This document shows positions 1 to 10,843 of a stretch of DNA of 64,000 nucleotides, in pieces. Under the pieces are notes generated by a model. That model ran no database searches and had not been told where the DNA came from. It worked only from the letters and a program-made list of their open reading frames with translations. Where the stretch lies: NCBI GenBank assembly GCA_025504975.1, contig JANUWI010000006.1:558001-622000 (forward strand). The letters run 5' to 3'. How positions within the stretch are numbered: the first letter of the stretch is position 1; each line of letters opens with the position of its first letter. The translations under genes and the position numbers were made by a program. This DNA is from Plenodomus lindquistii. Taxonomy: Eukaryota; Ascomycota; Dothideomycetes; Pleosporales; Leptosphaeriaceae.

Positions 1-699
1 GTCTTTGCTGTTGCTGTAGCGCAGGACGCCGTTGCGCGACTCCTTGGTGTCTTCGTCGTCGCTGCTGCCGACGCGCGCCTCTATCCGCTTCCGTCGCTTC
101 TTCTCGAGGCGCTGCTTTCTCCGCTCAATCTTGGCGGCCACATCCTTGTCTTTGCCCTCGAGGTCCAGGCCATTCAGCCAGCGCTCCAGGCCGACCTCGC
201 GGAAGAGGAATTCGCGCTCTGCCAGGCCGCCGCCTTCTGACTCGGGCACGCTGACCCAGCGCGAATTGACCCATGTCTCCTCGCCGCGGCGCAGCAGCGT
301 GGCCACCTCTTCCTTTGCGCGCCCGTCAAAGTAGATGTAGGCGGCGATTGTCTCGTTGGGCGAGGTGGTGAGGGGCTTGTAGGCGGCAATGGTGGGACCG
401 TACTTGCCCCGCTCGCCTGTGACGCCCGGCAGGCCGGCGACCACCTTGGGCTTGGGGTTCGGCTCGTCGTCGGTGGGCTTGGGCGTCGAGTAGGGCACGT
501 GGAGGCCCGGCGTGAGCAGCGTAATGGAGATGGCAAAGGTCGACTGCTCGGGCTTGGTGCCGCCGGGGGGGACTTTGGCTGGCGGGACGGGGATGTACGA
601 CGTGATGCGATGGAACTTGGATTGCTTCTGCAGGCCGTATTCGGGCAACGGGCCCTCTGGCGAGTGCAGCGACACGGCCAGGCCGAGGAAGGTGGGCAT
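1..699 (-). CDS. DUF7918-like protein, partial (3' end off the window)
   Basis: The minus-strand frame is open from an ATG at 699 down to base 1, so about 233 N-terminal codons are visible and the stop lies outside the window. The start reads MPTFLGLAVSLHSPEGPLPE. It is followed by a beta-rich stretch (TFAISITLLTPGLHVPY), an IAAYIYFDGRAKEE segment and a Lys/Arg/Glu-rich tail (RRKQRLEKKRRKRIEARVG). This layout resembles the fungal DUF7918 family, whose function is unknown. Family assignment is from memory of the pattern, not a search. The coding frame itself is well supported by codon regularity and the absence of stops. No intron is needed in the visible part. The basic tail could be a nuclear localisation signal, which is an inference. 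Confidence 0.6.
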   Translation of the reverse strand, partial: MPTFLGLAVSLHSPEGPLPEYGLQKQSKFHRITSYIPVPPAKVPPGGTKPEQSTFAISITLLTPGLHVPYSTPKPTDDEPNPKPKVVAGLPGVTGERGKYGPTIAAYKPLTTSPNETIAAYIYFDGRAKEEVATLLRRGEETWVNSRWVSVPESEGGGLAEREFLFREVGLERWLNGLDLEGKDKDVAAKIERRKQRLEKKRRKRIEARVGSSDDEDTKESRNGVLRYSNSKD

Positions 700-1437
700 C
701 GTGACAGCGACCGCTATCGGTGTCGGTCTGGCGAGCGATCGGAGCTGGCTGGTCAAGAGCCGGTCAAGGCAGAAGCAATGAGAACAGAAGAGAAGAGAGG
801 GACGATGCTACGGGCAGCACAATGGCCGGGTCACGATGCGTGTCTCTGCCGTGGAAGCAACACTTGCCGGGCGGGCAGCAGCGCGGGAAGGGGCAGCAAA
901 ATTGGGCGGAGCGACAATTGTGAGGGCGTGTCGACGTTGTTTAGCTCAGGCGGAGTCGATGGGGGTAGCTTGGGGCCAATGAGGGCGGCAGCACCTGATC
1001 AGTAGCTTCAACAGTCGCGAGCCCGGTCGCGCTACTACACCGCAAGAAAAAAAACGCTGAACAAGTTGACCCAGACTCCCTCCCTCTGTCTGTCCGTGGC
1101 CGAGGAACCGGTGTGAGGTATCGTCTGTTGTCTCCTCTGCCTGCGCGGGGTCATGCACTTTGTTTATGACTTCATGGCGCCAGGGTCCATCCCAGCAGAC
1201 TAAGTTAGACAGAGGGAGTACGAGCAGACCGCCCAAACAATCACTCGTCCACCGCTCCCAAGGCCTTTCTTTGTCTTGGATTGCACGCTTTGTGAAACAG
1301 TTTCAGGCCATCTTCTCTACTTGTCACAACTACCGCACATTCAACAGTCAAATGAACACGGTGCTCTGGTTATGCTGGGGAGCATGCAAGTTCATCATCA
1401 TCCATCATCGTCTAGGGTATCAGTTGACGCTATACAA
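700..1437. other. intergenic, no gene seen
   Basis: This is the 5' flank of the DUF7918-like gene and the 3' flank of the SR140 gene, both on the minus strand. I see only short frames and no tRNA-like or repeat structure. Confidence 0.6.
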
Positions 1438-3576
1438 TCACTCTCCGTCAGAAGCAAACATGTCTTCTGCTTTTGGTCTCAGCCTCCTCGCTCTTGCCGC
1501 TGCTGTCTCCCCCGGTATCTCCTCTACCACAGGTACCACAGGCCTGGGTGGTGCAGCAGACTGCTCCGGCTCCTCAGCCACTGTGTTCGCCGCTGGATCG
1601 GGTGTAGCGACCTGAGACGCCTCGTTCGCCTCGTCTACATCACCCCCCTGATCATCCTCGTCAACCTCCATATCTCCCTCCTCCTGATCCTTGGCCACTT
1701 CCTCACCAGCCTTCTTCGTCGTCGCCCTCTTGACAATGGCCCCCTTCTTCTTTCTCCGCTCTGCGATTCTTCTCGCCTGCTCCTCTGCCTCTTTTGCCCT
1801 TTCTCGCGCATTGAATGCCTCATCCAGTTGATCCAACACACTCTGCTCAAACATATGCTCGTCTTGCCACACCTTCAAGATGACGTTTACCTCATCCCTG
1901 TAGCTCCGCTCTGTCATGCGTCCCATCTCCAATTTCCCAGGCAGTTTCTCCAAATGCTCAAAGACCTTACGCTCGACTAGTTGTGTTCCAATGGCGAGAC
2001 GGTATTTGTATGAGACGCCTGACTCTTTTGCAGTGACGAGAAGCACATCTGAGATGATGCGGAGTGCATTTAGTGTTACTTGCCTGACATCAGGCCGGCG
2101 GAGATCGTCTTTGTTGGATTCAGTGTCGACGGGGCGGTTTCGCGTATTGGCATCAGTCAGTTGGAATGGCGCAATGATGTTGGAGATGAGGATATGAATG
2201 ACCTCGTCCATGCCCTGAGCAGCGTGCTCAACGGCGAAGACGGAAATAGCAGCAATGTCATCGGCCACGATACTGCCTGGCGGGAGTGATGTAAGGAGCC
2301 AGAGGAACATGGCTCTTGAGCGAGGAGACATTATACCATGGCCGTTGTCGACGCGTCCAGGGTAGTTGTCACCTACAGGGAGGGCTTTGTATACGGGCTT
2401 CTCCTTCTCTTCGTCCTCATCGCTGTCTTCGTCTTCGTCGTCTTCGTCAAATGCACCCAAGTTGTCTGCAAACTCATCTGCAAGAGGATCAGTTGGGCCT
2501 CGCCAATCTCCCTGGCGGGCAAAAATCTCGGGATTCGGACTGTCGCAAACTATCTGATGTAGACGCCATCGATAATACCGATTGACCGGGTGCTTTTGAT
2601 CGTAGAGCCACGCAAAGCGCTCCTCATCCTGTACCTGTGGATCGTTCATGAGGGCAGCTTCAAACTCTACCCCACCAAGTATGACACCCTCGATTGTCTG
2701 ATGTACCAGTCGCAGCGTCGCAGCATCTGGAGGTTGATTGGCCGTGATGATGAGTTGCTCGGTGTCTTCTCGTGGCCGGTCTCTGCTCCCACCACCCAGA
2801 TCTGGCGGCGGCGCAAAGCCTTTTGGCACTTCTGGGGCCTGCCATCTTGCGCCAAAAGCCTCTGTCCTCTGTGCCGTGTCCACCGAGCGTCCGCCCAGAT
2901 ATCTATCCAGATGTAGGTAGTAGCCTCTTCCAAGGTACTTCTTGTCGTTCAAGCGGTTCATGGCATCGTCCAAGTCTCGCGCGTTGGCATCCTTGTCGAA
3001 GATGACCTTCATCGTCGCGGAAGGCCGGCCCTTGACCGATGGTCCTTGCGGCGGGATCTTTTCGACTTTGGTGACTTTGAGCGTGGGGAAGTCGGCAAAC
3101 AGCGCTTCGACGCGTCGTGGGTCGATGGCAGGAGGAAGATTTGAGGCCTTGGCGACCACGGTGGTGAAGACGTTCTCGGCTGGTTTGTGGCTATCGAGAG
3201 CAGCGGGTCCTGCAGGTACAGAGGATCCGAACCTCGTCGGGGCCTGTTGCTGGAGCCGCCCCGGCGCAACTGGAGGTCTGGAGAAGCCATCGAGCGGTTC
3301 TGATTCGAGTGTGCCTGGGCCGCTCTTCATGGTCCTCGCCCGCCCCGTGAAGTGTCTCTTGCTGCCCGTTGGCACAAAGACGTCGTCCTCTGGCTTCTCC
3401 CTCTCCGATGCCCCCAGTACATTCTTCTCGGTGCCGTGCTCCTCCATGAAGTCTGCCATGACCTTGTCCAGTGCATTTTGCTCTTCGCGCGCCTTGGCTT
3501 CCTCCTCTTCTTTTGCCTTTGAGTTGAGTTGCGCCTTGTTGGCTTTGGCAGCGCCTAGCGAGAACTTGAACGCCAT
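1438..3576 (-). CDS. SR140: U2 snRNP-associated SURP-motif protein (SR140/U2SURP homologue)
   Basis: This is a single-exon 712-residue nuclear pre-mRNA splicing factor. The N-terminus is a Lys/Glu/Ala-rich helix. A degenerate RRM follows at about residues 136-235, where the core has a proline-rich LPPAIDPRRVEALFADFP segment and GRGYYLHLDRYLGG. A SURP module lies at about 290-345 (GVEFEAALMNDPQ, FAWLYDQKHPVNRYYRWRL). A CID-type helical domain lies at about 420-570 (SRAMFLWLLTSLPPGSIVADDIAA). The C-terminus is acidic and basic low complexity and ends in AEDMFASDGE. The order RRM-SURP-CID is characteristic of SR140, a U2-associated protein that contacts the spliceosome and, through its CID, possibly the polymerase CTD. 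Animal homologues are longer because of an RS-rich tail that is nearly absent here. The start is the first ATG of the frame and gives the expected MAFKFSLG-type N-terminus. Confidence 0.93.
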   Translation of the reverse strand: MAFKFSLGAAKANKAQLNSKAKEEEEAKAREEQNALDKVMADFMEEHGTEKNVLGASEREKPEDDVFVPTGSKRHFTGRARTMKSGPGTLESEPLDGFSRPPVAPGRLQQQAPTRFGSSVPAGPAALDSHKPAENVFTTVVAKASNLPPAIDPRRVEALFADFPTLKVTKVEKIPPQGPSVKGRPSATMKVIFDKDANARDLDDAMNRLNDKKYLGRGYYLHLDRYLGGRSVDTAQRTEAFGARWQAPEVPKGFAPPPDLGGGSRDRPREDTEQLIITANQPPDAATLRLVHQTIEGVILGGVEFEAALMNDPQVQDEERFAWLYDQKHPVNRYYRWRLHQIVCDSPNPEIFARQGDWRGPTDPLADEFADNLGAFDEDDEDEDSDEDEEKEKPVYKALPVGDNYPGRVDNGHGIMSPRSRAMFLWLLTSLPPGSIVADDIAAISVFAVEHAAQGMDEVIHILISNIIAPFQLTDANTRNRPVDTESNKDDLRRPDVRQVTLNALRIISDVLLVTAKESGVSYKYRLAIGTQLVERKVFEHLEKLPGKLEMGRMTERSYRDEVNVILKVWQDEHMFEQSVLDQLDEAFNARERAKEAEEQARRIAERRKKKGAIVKRATTKKAGEEVAKDQEEGDMEVDEDDQGGDVDEANEASQVATPDPAANTVAEEPEQSAAPPRPVVPVVEEIPGETAAARARRLRPKAEDMFASDGE

Positions 3577-4706
3577 GGTGGCCGTGTGTGTGGTGGGCGA
3601 CTATGCAGAGACAGAGGCAGAAGCGAGGACATGACAGCGCCGCCCAAGCTACCAGGCTGTCTGCAGTGTCTCGGCTCCCGTCCCGGCTCGCGGCCCCGTT
3701 GCCTAGCGCGTTCCCGACGCGACCGAATGCACACCAACCCACAACCACACCATCACAGCCTGACAGCCTCCCATCGCAGCCTCAGCCACGTCGTTGACTT
3801 GCGACCGCAGGATAGTCGCCATGTGCTGTATCGCCAAGGCAAACATGACCCCTGTATATTGTTCTACGCACCCCCAGTTCCTACATATCTGTCGGCGCGG
3901 TAGGTAGTACGCTTCAATCCCAAGTCTGTGAATACGGGCGCACTGCGATATTAATTGGGATGACGTCCTTATTCTACAGTCTATCACGGGCTGACGCGCT
4001 TCCCAAGAATTCGCTCATGGATTACACCTTCGACCGTGTTGCAGCTCACTCATCCCAAAGCAACACCACGCGCTCAAGCGCAACAGAGCCCAAAGACCTG
4101 ATACCCCCGCAGGGAACCGTTGTCCAATGAATTCGCAACAACGTCATGAGCTGTCCACAAGCGTGCGCAGCATCTGAGCCCGTCTCAGATGCGTCGGTCC
4201 AAGCGCAACATTGATTTACCCGCATCCTTGCCAACCTCTCAATTCTAGCAGGTAAGGCGCATACCACCTTGCATGACCAAGTCGTACAATGCGGGGGCGT
4301 TGCACGATGCGTGACACCATGCCCTGAGCTTCAACTACTCGCCTCTTGAAAACGTGGCTGCCGGTATCGTCCCGTAGGATCTGATCCACTTTCGGCGCGC
4401 ACGACTCGCAGATCCACTCCTTGAGGACAGGCTTCTCCTGATCCAAATCTTAAGAGCTTGCCGTCCGCAGCACGGTTGTGTTCGAGACTTTATAAGGCTG
4501 CAGCAACACATCTTGGATGAGCTTGACGTACCCTTGACGATCTGTCGTTATATGTCGCACAAGCGGCCACGCTTCGTTGCACAATTTCCGAAGAACTACG
4601 ATCTACCCGTTCCCTTTCCTCCCCTCCCAAGAAGGATCATGCTTGATTGACGACATATCTGACCTTCGGTTCGAAGCGCCCTGGGTGGCAGTTGCGCTTT
4701 GCTGAC
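3577..4706. promoter_or_regulatory. divergent intergenic region between SR140 and the PTH11-like gene
   Basis: About 1.1 kb separates the two divergent starts, so it should contain both promoters. Short frames on both strands show no recognisable domain. I see no TATA box or operator that I would defend. Confidence 0.5.
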
Positions 4707-6042
4707 ATGGCTCCGCATGAGAAGCTATCAAACGTGCTTGCCTTTGTGCTCACTGGAATATCGACATGCGTGGTAGCCCTGAGGTTCTATAGTCGTCACT
4801 ACTTGGTCGGAAAGCTCAGTTCCTCAGACTGGGTTATGTTCGTTGCGCTCGTGCGTGTTTGTGCTTCATCGCTAGTCATCTCGCTAACAACAAATGCAGA
4901 TTTGTACGTGGGGTTCAGTAGTCGTCAACTGGTACATGATACATTTTATGGATTACAGTCAGGTTCATGTAAGTGTGAAAACAAAGTTGAACTATCCATG
5001 TGCCTGTCTAATCAAAAACAGGATAGGGACTCTTACGCAAAAGTGGCGACCGGCAACCTCCTGACGTTCTGGGTCTATCGGGTGACCTACATTCTCGACT
5101 TGTGCCTGATCAAAACGTCCATCTTGCTTTGTATGTACCCCAACAACTTTTGGGGCAATGTTGGCGCTGCGAAATGTCATCTTCGCAACAAGCATGTGCA
5201 CATCTACGGCGGAAGTTACAAACACGACGCGTAGATGAATTCGTGTCGTCAAAAGTGCGCTGCTAACAAGTGTACTCGCAGTCTACGGCCAGATTGCAGC
5301 ATCAAACAAATGCTTCCACTACATCGTCCGCGCACTCCTGGCCATGATTTTGCTCGGGGGTGTGTCGATGATCATCGCGGCCATATTCACCTGCCACCCA
5401 GTATCTGATGCCTGGTCTTTTGACGTCTTCGAACGAGGCTTCTACGGCATCCACGCAACGCAGTGCTACAACCCAGGCCCCTTCTGGCTCTTCAATGCCG
5501 GATACAACCTCGTCACTGATTTCATAATCTGGACACTCCCGATCCTCTTTTTCCTGAACCTGGGCTCCATGCCCCTTAGACGCCGCCTTGAGCTCGTCGC
5601 CACCTTCTCCGTCGGCCTAACCGCCATCGTCGCTTCGGCCGTTCGACTGCAAACCATGGTTCTCTGGCTCAGCGATTTCAAGAACCAAGGAGAAAACACC
5701 GCAAACCTGTTACTGTGGAGCCAGGTCGAGCAACACACCGGTATCTGCGCAGCGTCACTTCCCTTCCTACGACCGATCTTTCGCAAGGCCTTGACCAGGA
5801 TTCGGGATAGAGAGCAGCCGAGCCCCAATCCAGCACCATTCTTGAATCAAAATAGCACATCGAATGACCCAGCCAGAATTAGAACACCAATCATACCTTC
5901 GCCGTCCCCGTCAATATGTAGCGACAGGGAGTTCCGCATACCGCAGGAGGATCTGCTGCCTATCCAGCCAATGAGCAGCAGCAATGCTTGGGGATCGACT
6001 ATATGGGATGGGATGCAAGTTCGGCAGGTGCTTCCTGGCTGA
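4707..6042 (+). CDS. PTH11-like rhodopsin-domain integral membrane protein
   Basis: Four exons (4707-4850, 4900-4968, 5022-5130, 5282-6042) give 360 residues. Introns are 49, 53 and 151 bp, each GT-AG; the first and third carry a GCTAAC branch site. The start is ATG 4707 (MAPHEKLSNVLAFVL), which gives an N-terminal TM helix followed by the family's ALRFYSRHYLVGKL and SSDWVMFVALICTWGS pattern. Further hallmarks are CLIKTSILLFYGQI, a Cys-rich CHPVSDAWSF loop, CYNPGPFWLFNAGYNLVTDF and LPFLRPIFRKA at the end of the seventh helix. A polar tail of about 90 residues follows. These proteins are plasma-membrane or vacuolar seven-TM proteins; some, such as Magnaporthe Pth11, act in surface sensing, but most have unknown ligands. 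Individual function cannot be read from sequence. Confidence 0.88.
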
Positions 6043-6720
6043 AGTCACAGCAAGGGTTGCTGAGCAGCGCTTACGAGAGACATGATCCGATTGGACCACT
6101 CTGCGACTACGCGGTTCACGAGAGGGAGTCTACGAGGCCGCGCCCAAGCAATCGATTAAATTTACGCCCATGTTTTTCCTTCTTGGAAGCAGCGATGCAG
6201 TGCAGATTTGCGCGTGTGGCAATTCGGTCATTCGCAGAGTTACACCAAATGACCTCTTTGGATCCGAACTCGGCGCGCCCACAACGGTATTTATCAACAA
6301 GATTTCCAGGGCCCTGTGGGCCACATAATGACGGGCAATGTTCCAACCTAATGTTTAGAGACTTCACGTACGACGAATTTTGGATCGGATCGATAGGACT
6401 ATGTAGCAGCGTCTCGGGCTTTGCAATGATGAGAAAAGCTCTCGCTGTTGAGTTGTGCTCGAGCAGGCCGCCGAGATGTTTCAGTCTCGCTACTTAAGTG
6501 TCGGTGCTGGTCCGCGTGTAGTGAGAGCCCGACGGGAAAATGAAAGGCACGGATGTGTATACAAGGCGGTACACAGATACTTGTATGATCCTATCGATAG
6601 ACACGAAGTAGATGAGGGAGGGTAGACGGGCTTTGCAAGAAACATGTCATACAGTGATATTGCCGTTACCGTATCTCGAACGTCATCTTCAACACATTTT
6701 CCATGTCCCTCTCTTGTCAA
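6043..6720. other. convergent intergenic region, no gene seen
   Basis: Shared 3' flank of the PTH11-like gene (plus) and the amadoriase gene (minus). Only short unrelated frames occur. Confidence 0.6.
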
Positions 6721-8166
6721 TCACACCGAGATTTTCGCCTTCTCATCATCATCATGTTTCCACCCGGGCAGATCAGCTAAATCCTTCGCCCTCGCCGCTC
6801 TCACCGACTTCAACGCATCACCCGTCCCCGGCCGCCATCTCCACGCATACGCCAAGTCCTCCGCCAACGTACCTTCCAACAATTCAACAACATGTTTCCC
6901 GATATTAGGAAGGAGTTTGAAGGAATGCCTACACATAATCAGCAAGAACATCTACAACCACCCCCATCGCATAAACACAAAGTAACTCACCCACTATCTC
7001 CCGTCGCCAAATAAAATCCCTTCCACCCAGGATACCCACAAACCAACAACGCCGCATCCGCCGTATCCGTACACCAACACAACGTCCGATTGAACAACTC
7101 CCTGTCTTTAAACCCCGGTAAATACGTCTCCACCGCCTTCCGCACACTCTCCTCCGACGCATCAGGATACGTATCCGCGGGGTGTCTCGCATGGCTCCTA
7201 GGCACAGACACCCTCTTCATTTCCTCCGCACCAAACGGCGTACATTCCCTGAACCGCGTAAACCCCGGAAACTCATCGCAGATCTTAACCACGCCGTGTT
7301 CATCCGGTTCGAAGAAAAACCCTACATCAGCATTATACACCACTGGTGTATTTTTGTATTTCGCGGCTTCAGAGGGGCTAAGTTGCAAATGCGCGTACAC
7401 CCAGGCTTTAGATACGCATTGCTCCTTCAGATCGACGAGCGTGGGACTCCAGGCACCCGTGGCGAGCACCACGATGTCAGCGTGGTGCGTTGTGCCGTCG
7501 AGGGTTTGCACGCCGGTGCATACGCCGTTTTTGAGGAGCGGGCGCGTGAATGTGCCCGAGGCGCCGGAGTGGAAGTGCACGCCTCGGGAGAGGAGGTGGG
7601 TTCCTATTGCGGCGATGGCTTTTGAGGCGGCGAGCCAGCCGCCGGAGGAGCTGTGGATTGCTCTCCAGCCCGCGATTTGGGAGGGGGAGAGGAGTGGGTG
7701 TTTGGCGAGGATTTGGGAGGGGGTGGAGAGCCAGGTGGTGGTGGATGCGAGGGAGGGGGAGGCGGAGAGTAGGGTCTCGTAGGTTTGTTTCAAGGCTGCG
7801 ATGGCTGCTTCGCCGTGGGCACAGTCGAGCTGGGAGTTGCGTTAGTGCTGGGATGGTTGGGATGGTGAGGGAGAGTGGACTTGCGCGTCCAGTGTTGTGG
7901 AAGAAGGGCTTGAAGAGCTCGTCTTCTGTCCACATTTGCAGGGCTTCTAGACTAAGTTGGAGATCGACTTTGTTGCGGAGCCGGATGCCCATTATCTTGT
8001 TCAGGTCATTGCCAGCTGATTGAGCGGAAGGGATGGGGTAGGTGTCTAGGACCGTGATGTTGGATGGAGCGTAGCCTGCACGCAGGAGGTGGAGGGCTGT
8101 GGATGAGCCAATTGTGCCGCCGCCGCCTACGATGATTACGGTTGTGTTTGCGCGTGAGGCTGCCAT
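6721..8166 (-). CDS. fructosyl-amino-acid oxidase (amadoriase)
   Basis: Three exons (8166-7885, 7829-6991, 6928-6721) encode 442 residues, close to the roughly 440 of Aspergillus amadoriases. The enzyme is a flavoprotein that oxidatively deglycates Amadori products (fructosyl amino acids) to glucosone, amino acid and H2O2. The Rossmann motif VIIVGGGGTIGSSTALHLL is at about residues 9-27. Next come the typical PIPSAQSAGNDLNKIMGIRL, LVDLKEQCVSKAWVYAHLQL, a GFFFEPDEHGVVKICDEFPG stretch and LCWCTDTADAALLV, which contains the Cys expected to hold FAD covalently. The C-terminal GDSGHSFKLLPNIGKHVVEL is also present. The first intron (7884-7830) begins GCAAGT, a GC-AG intron, and the second (6990-6929) is GT-AG. 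The start at 8166 matches the family; an upstream in-frame ATG at 8223 would add 19 residues. The C-terminus ends KAKISV, without a classical PTS1 tripeptide, although many homologues are peroxisomal. Confidence 0.93.
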
Positions 8167-9097
8167 GTTGATGCTCGAGTGTTGAAGACTAGCAATGACG
8201 GATGCTGTTATCAGTGTAGTCAATGTGCTGCTCTACAGTCAGTATATGTCGACCATGGATTGCACCCTGAAGGTTGCTGCAATACGCCACTATGGAAAAA
8301 GGTACGATCAGAATACAGGACCCACGTAGCGAAATACAAGCACGATAATGGACGCATCGAACATTCAGGTCAAAGTCAGACCCACCGAGATGCCTGTCGG
8401 CCGTCAGATTGATCACCAACTGTTGCGATTGCCTCACGTGGCTAGCGTGAAGCCGCTCCGTCTTGCTCCCCCACCTCCCACAACTCGCCTCACACAAGGC
8501 CTGACGGCTCTTAGAACAGTCCAATCATTCTCAGTCACCAGCTCTTTTCGTCCAAGTCAGGATCGTGGAGCTGTCAATTGTACAAGGGACATAAGCGAAT
8601 CGGCGACTCAAACGGCCCGCGGAACTCTCACAATCCTGACTCGCGCGCTTCATCGCAACCCCAGTGCCCAATCGACAAGCTTCACAAGAAGCATGATGCA
8701 TCCCTAGCGCCCTCTTGTCCGGCCTGTCTTGTCCTAGTTTCAGTGATCACCTTCCCGACTGTTCACACTGCCTTCTTTGTCTTAGCGTTGACAAGGCCCT
8801 AGACATGTTCTGCCCCTCAGCAATTGACCTACTAATGGAGAAATGACTCCACAGAGTACTCTAAAGTGCCTATCGTACGGAGAGACTGTGTCGTTTATCC
8901 CAGCTTGGGGTAATCCAGTCCCGAGGTCCACAGATAAGCTGCTTCCGGGGTGTGCGAGAGTGGGAGACACGGCGGATGAGAGCGATGATAGATGTTTTAC
9001 ATAAAGGTTGCGCGATCTGCTGCGAAACAATGATTCAGTCTGAGGCTTGAGAAACCAAGTTTTCAGCATCGTTTTGAGTTCCTGTCAAAGATTCACT
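8167..9097. promoter_or_regulatory. divergent promoter region between amadoriase and UNC-93-like genes
   Basis: About 930 bp lies between two divergent starts and should hold both promoters. No coding region or clear motif was recognised. Confidence 0.5.
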
Positions 9098-10808
9098 ATG
9101 TCAGCTCTCGATGCTGCCCCGCCTAATACCCATGCCGGTGGGAACAACGATGCTCTTCGAACAAAGGGAAGCGATCCCATGTCTGCACCTCTGCCAACTC
9201 ATATGATCGCAGACGAAACGGTAAACATGGAGCAATATGCTAGGATGGTCCCAAAGTGGAAGCGTATCTGGCAGCACAGTCTGACGCAGATGATGCTTCT
9301 CAGCGTGCAAGCCTTTTGCGGTCCAGCAATGGCAGACGCAATCGCTGGTAAATGTTCCCCATGTTTCACAGCTGAGACTAGAAGCTGATCTGTAAAGGTC
9401 TCGGTGGAGGTGGTCTCGCAACCCCGCAGACTTCCAATATTGCCACCGCCGTTAATTACACCATGCTAGCGATATGCTGCGCTCTTGGAGGTCCCATCGT
9501 CAATAAACTCGGCACGAAGTGGTCACTGGTCATTGGCGCCTGCTCGTTCCCTATACGTGGATCATCGTACTATTGCAATAGCAAGTTTGGCAACCAGTGG
9601 TACCTTATCCTTGGTGGGTTCTTTACCGGTATTGGAACTGGCACCTGGTATGTCGCTGAGTCCGGCACTATCATGTCACTTGCACCGTCGAACTCTCGCG
9701 GGAAGTACTTGGCGTTGTGGATCGTTGCTAGAAATCTGGGACAGCTTGTTGGAGGGGCTATCAAGTGAGTTTTTTGCTCGGTGGCTGCTATGAGACTTGT
9801 TGACAATGCGCACAGCCTGTCCAAGAACCACGAGAAGGGTGCAATTGGAGGTGTCTCGCCAGACACATACATTGCGTTCCTTATCATCGAATGCATGGCA
9901 TTGCCATTCGCCTTCCTGATCTCACCCCTTGAGCGCGTCGTTCGCTCAGACGGCACTCGTATTCTAGTGTCTGAGAAGCTGCCCACGAAGATGGAGTTCA
10001 AACTCATCAAAGTCACCATGACCTCAAAACTCATTCTCCTGTCTGCAATGTGGGCCATCTGGTCTTTCTTTTACAGGTATGTTTCCAACGATTTCATTCC
10101 CTACTCATCTATCGTCACGCTGACTCAATCGAAAGTGGCACTTGGTCAACTTACCTAGGTACATACTTTACTGTACGAGCTCGTGCACTCTCGTCGCTCG
10201 TGTCACCCTTCTTTTGTATCGTCGGTTGCTTCGGTCTGGGCTTCATCCTCGACTTGAAGGGGGTCACTCAACGCCGCCGAGCCCAACTAGGTCTCTTCAC
10301 CGTTGTGACTCTCAATCTCGGTGTATACATCTGGTCGATTGTGATGCAAGCCAAATTTGACCGCAGTAACCCAGGAAAGATTGACTCGGATGATTCGCTA
10401 TATGCGCGCTCGTTTCTGCCATACTTCTTTGTGCAAACGACGGGGCCCTTGTCGCAGTCTTACATGTACTGGCTTCTGTCATCTTTCGCGACGAGTGCCC
10501 AAAGTATGTGCTCTCTCAACCATCTCTCGAGATCAAAGCTAACATTAGAAGGCAACGTACGTAATGGAGCTGCATTTCGCTGTCTTGAGGCTATCGGCCA
10601 AGCCATTTCGTACGGCATGAATACCCAAATCAAGACCTCACCGATGATCGGTTTCTGTGTCACCTTTGGTTTGATGGCGATTGCTGTGGGTCCAATGTTG
10701 ATTCTGGTGAACTCTACACCAGATCACGTTCCTGCAGATGTCATTGCTGGGGAGAAGGCGCAAGAGGGCAGTACAATCGGGGAAGTCAACGTTGAAACCA
10801 AGGTGTAA
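9098..10808 (+). CDS. UNC-93-like (PF05978-type) multi-pass membrane protein
   Basis: Five exons (9098-9347, 9398-9764, 9816-10076, 10136-10503, 10549-10808) give 501 residues. The last acceptor could instead be 10551, removing one codon. Hydrophilic N-terminal about 45 residues precede about 11 TM helices of MFS-like fold. Family marks are the GLGGGGLATPQTSNIATAVN segment after TM1, LGTKWSLVIGACSFPIRGSS, GIGTGTWYVAESGTIMSLAP and SRGKYLALWIVARNLGQLVG. Fungal UNC-93-like proteins are predicted transporters or channel regulators, some near secondary-metabolite genes, and the substrate is unknown. All four introns are 45-59 bp GT-AG. The stop lies 35 bp from the convergent stop of the DUF3632 gene, so the 3' UTRs very likely overlap. 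Confidence 0.88.
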
Positions 10809-10843
10809 ATCCAAATTCATAGGTGATAGAAGTGAAGATCATC

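Noticed and set aside
4647..4706. 20-residue N-terminal extension of the PTH11-like gene
   Set aside because: It would need a TTG start; ATG 4707 gives the normal family N-terminus.
6721..10808. Amadoriase plus UNC-93-like pair as a biosynthetic or catabolic cluster
   Set aside because: No backbone enzyme, tailoring set or pathway regulator nearby; adjacency alone is weak.
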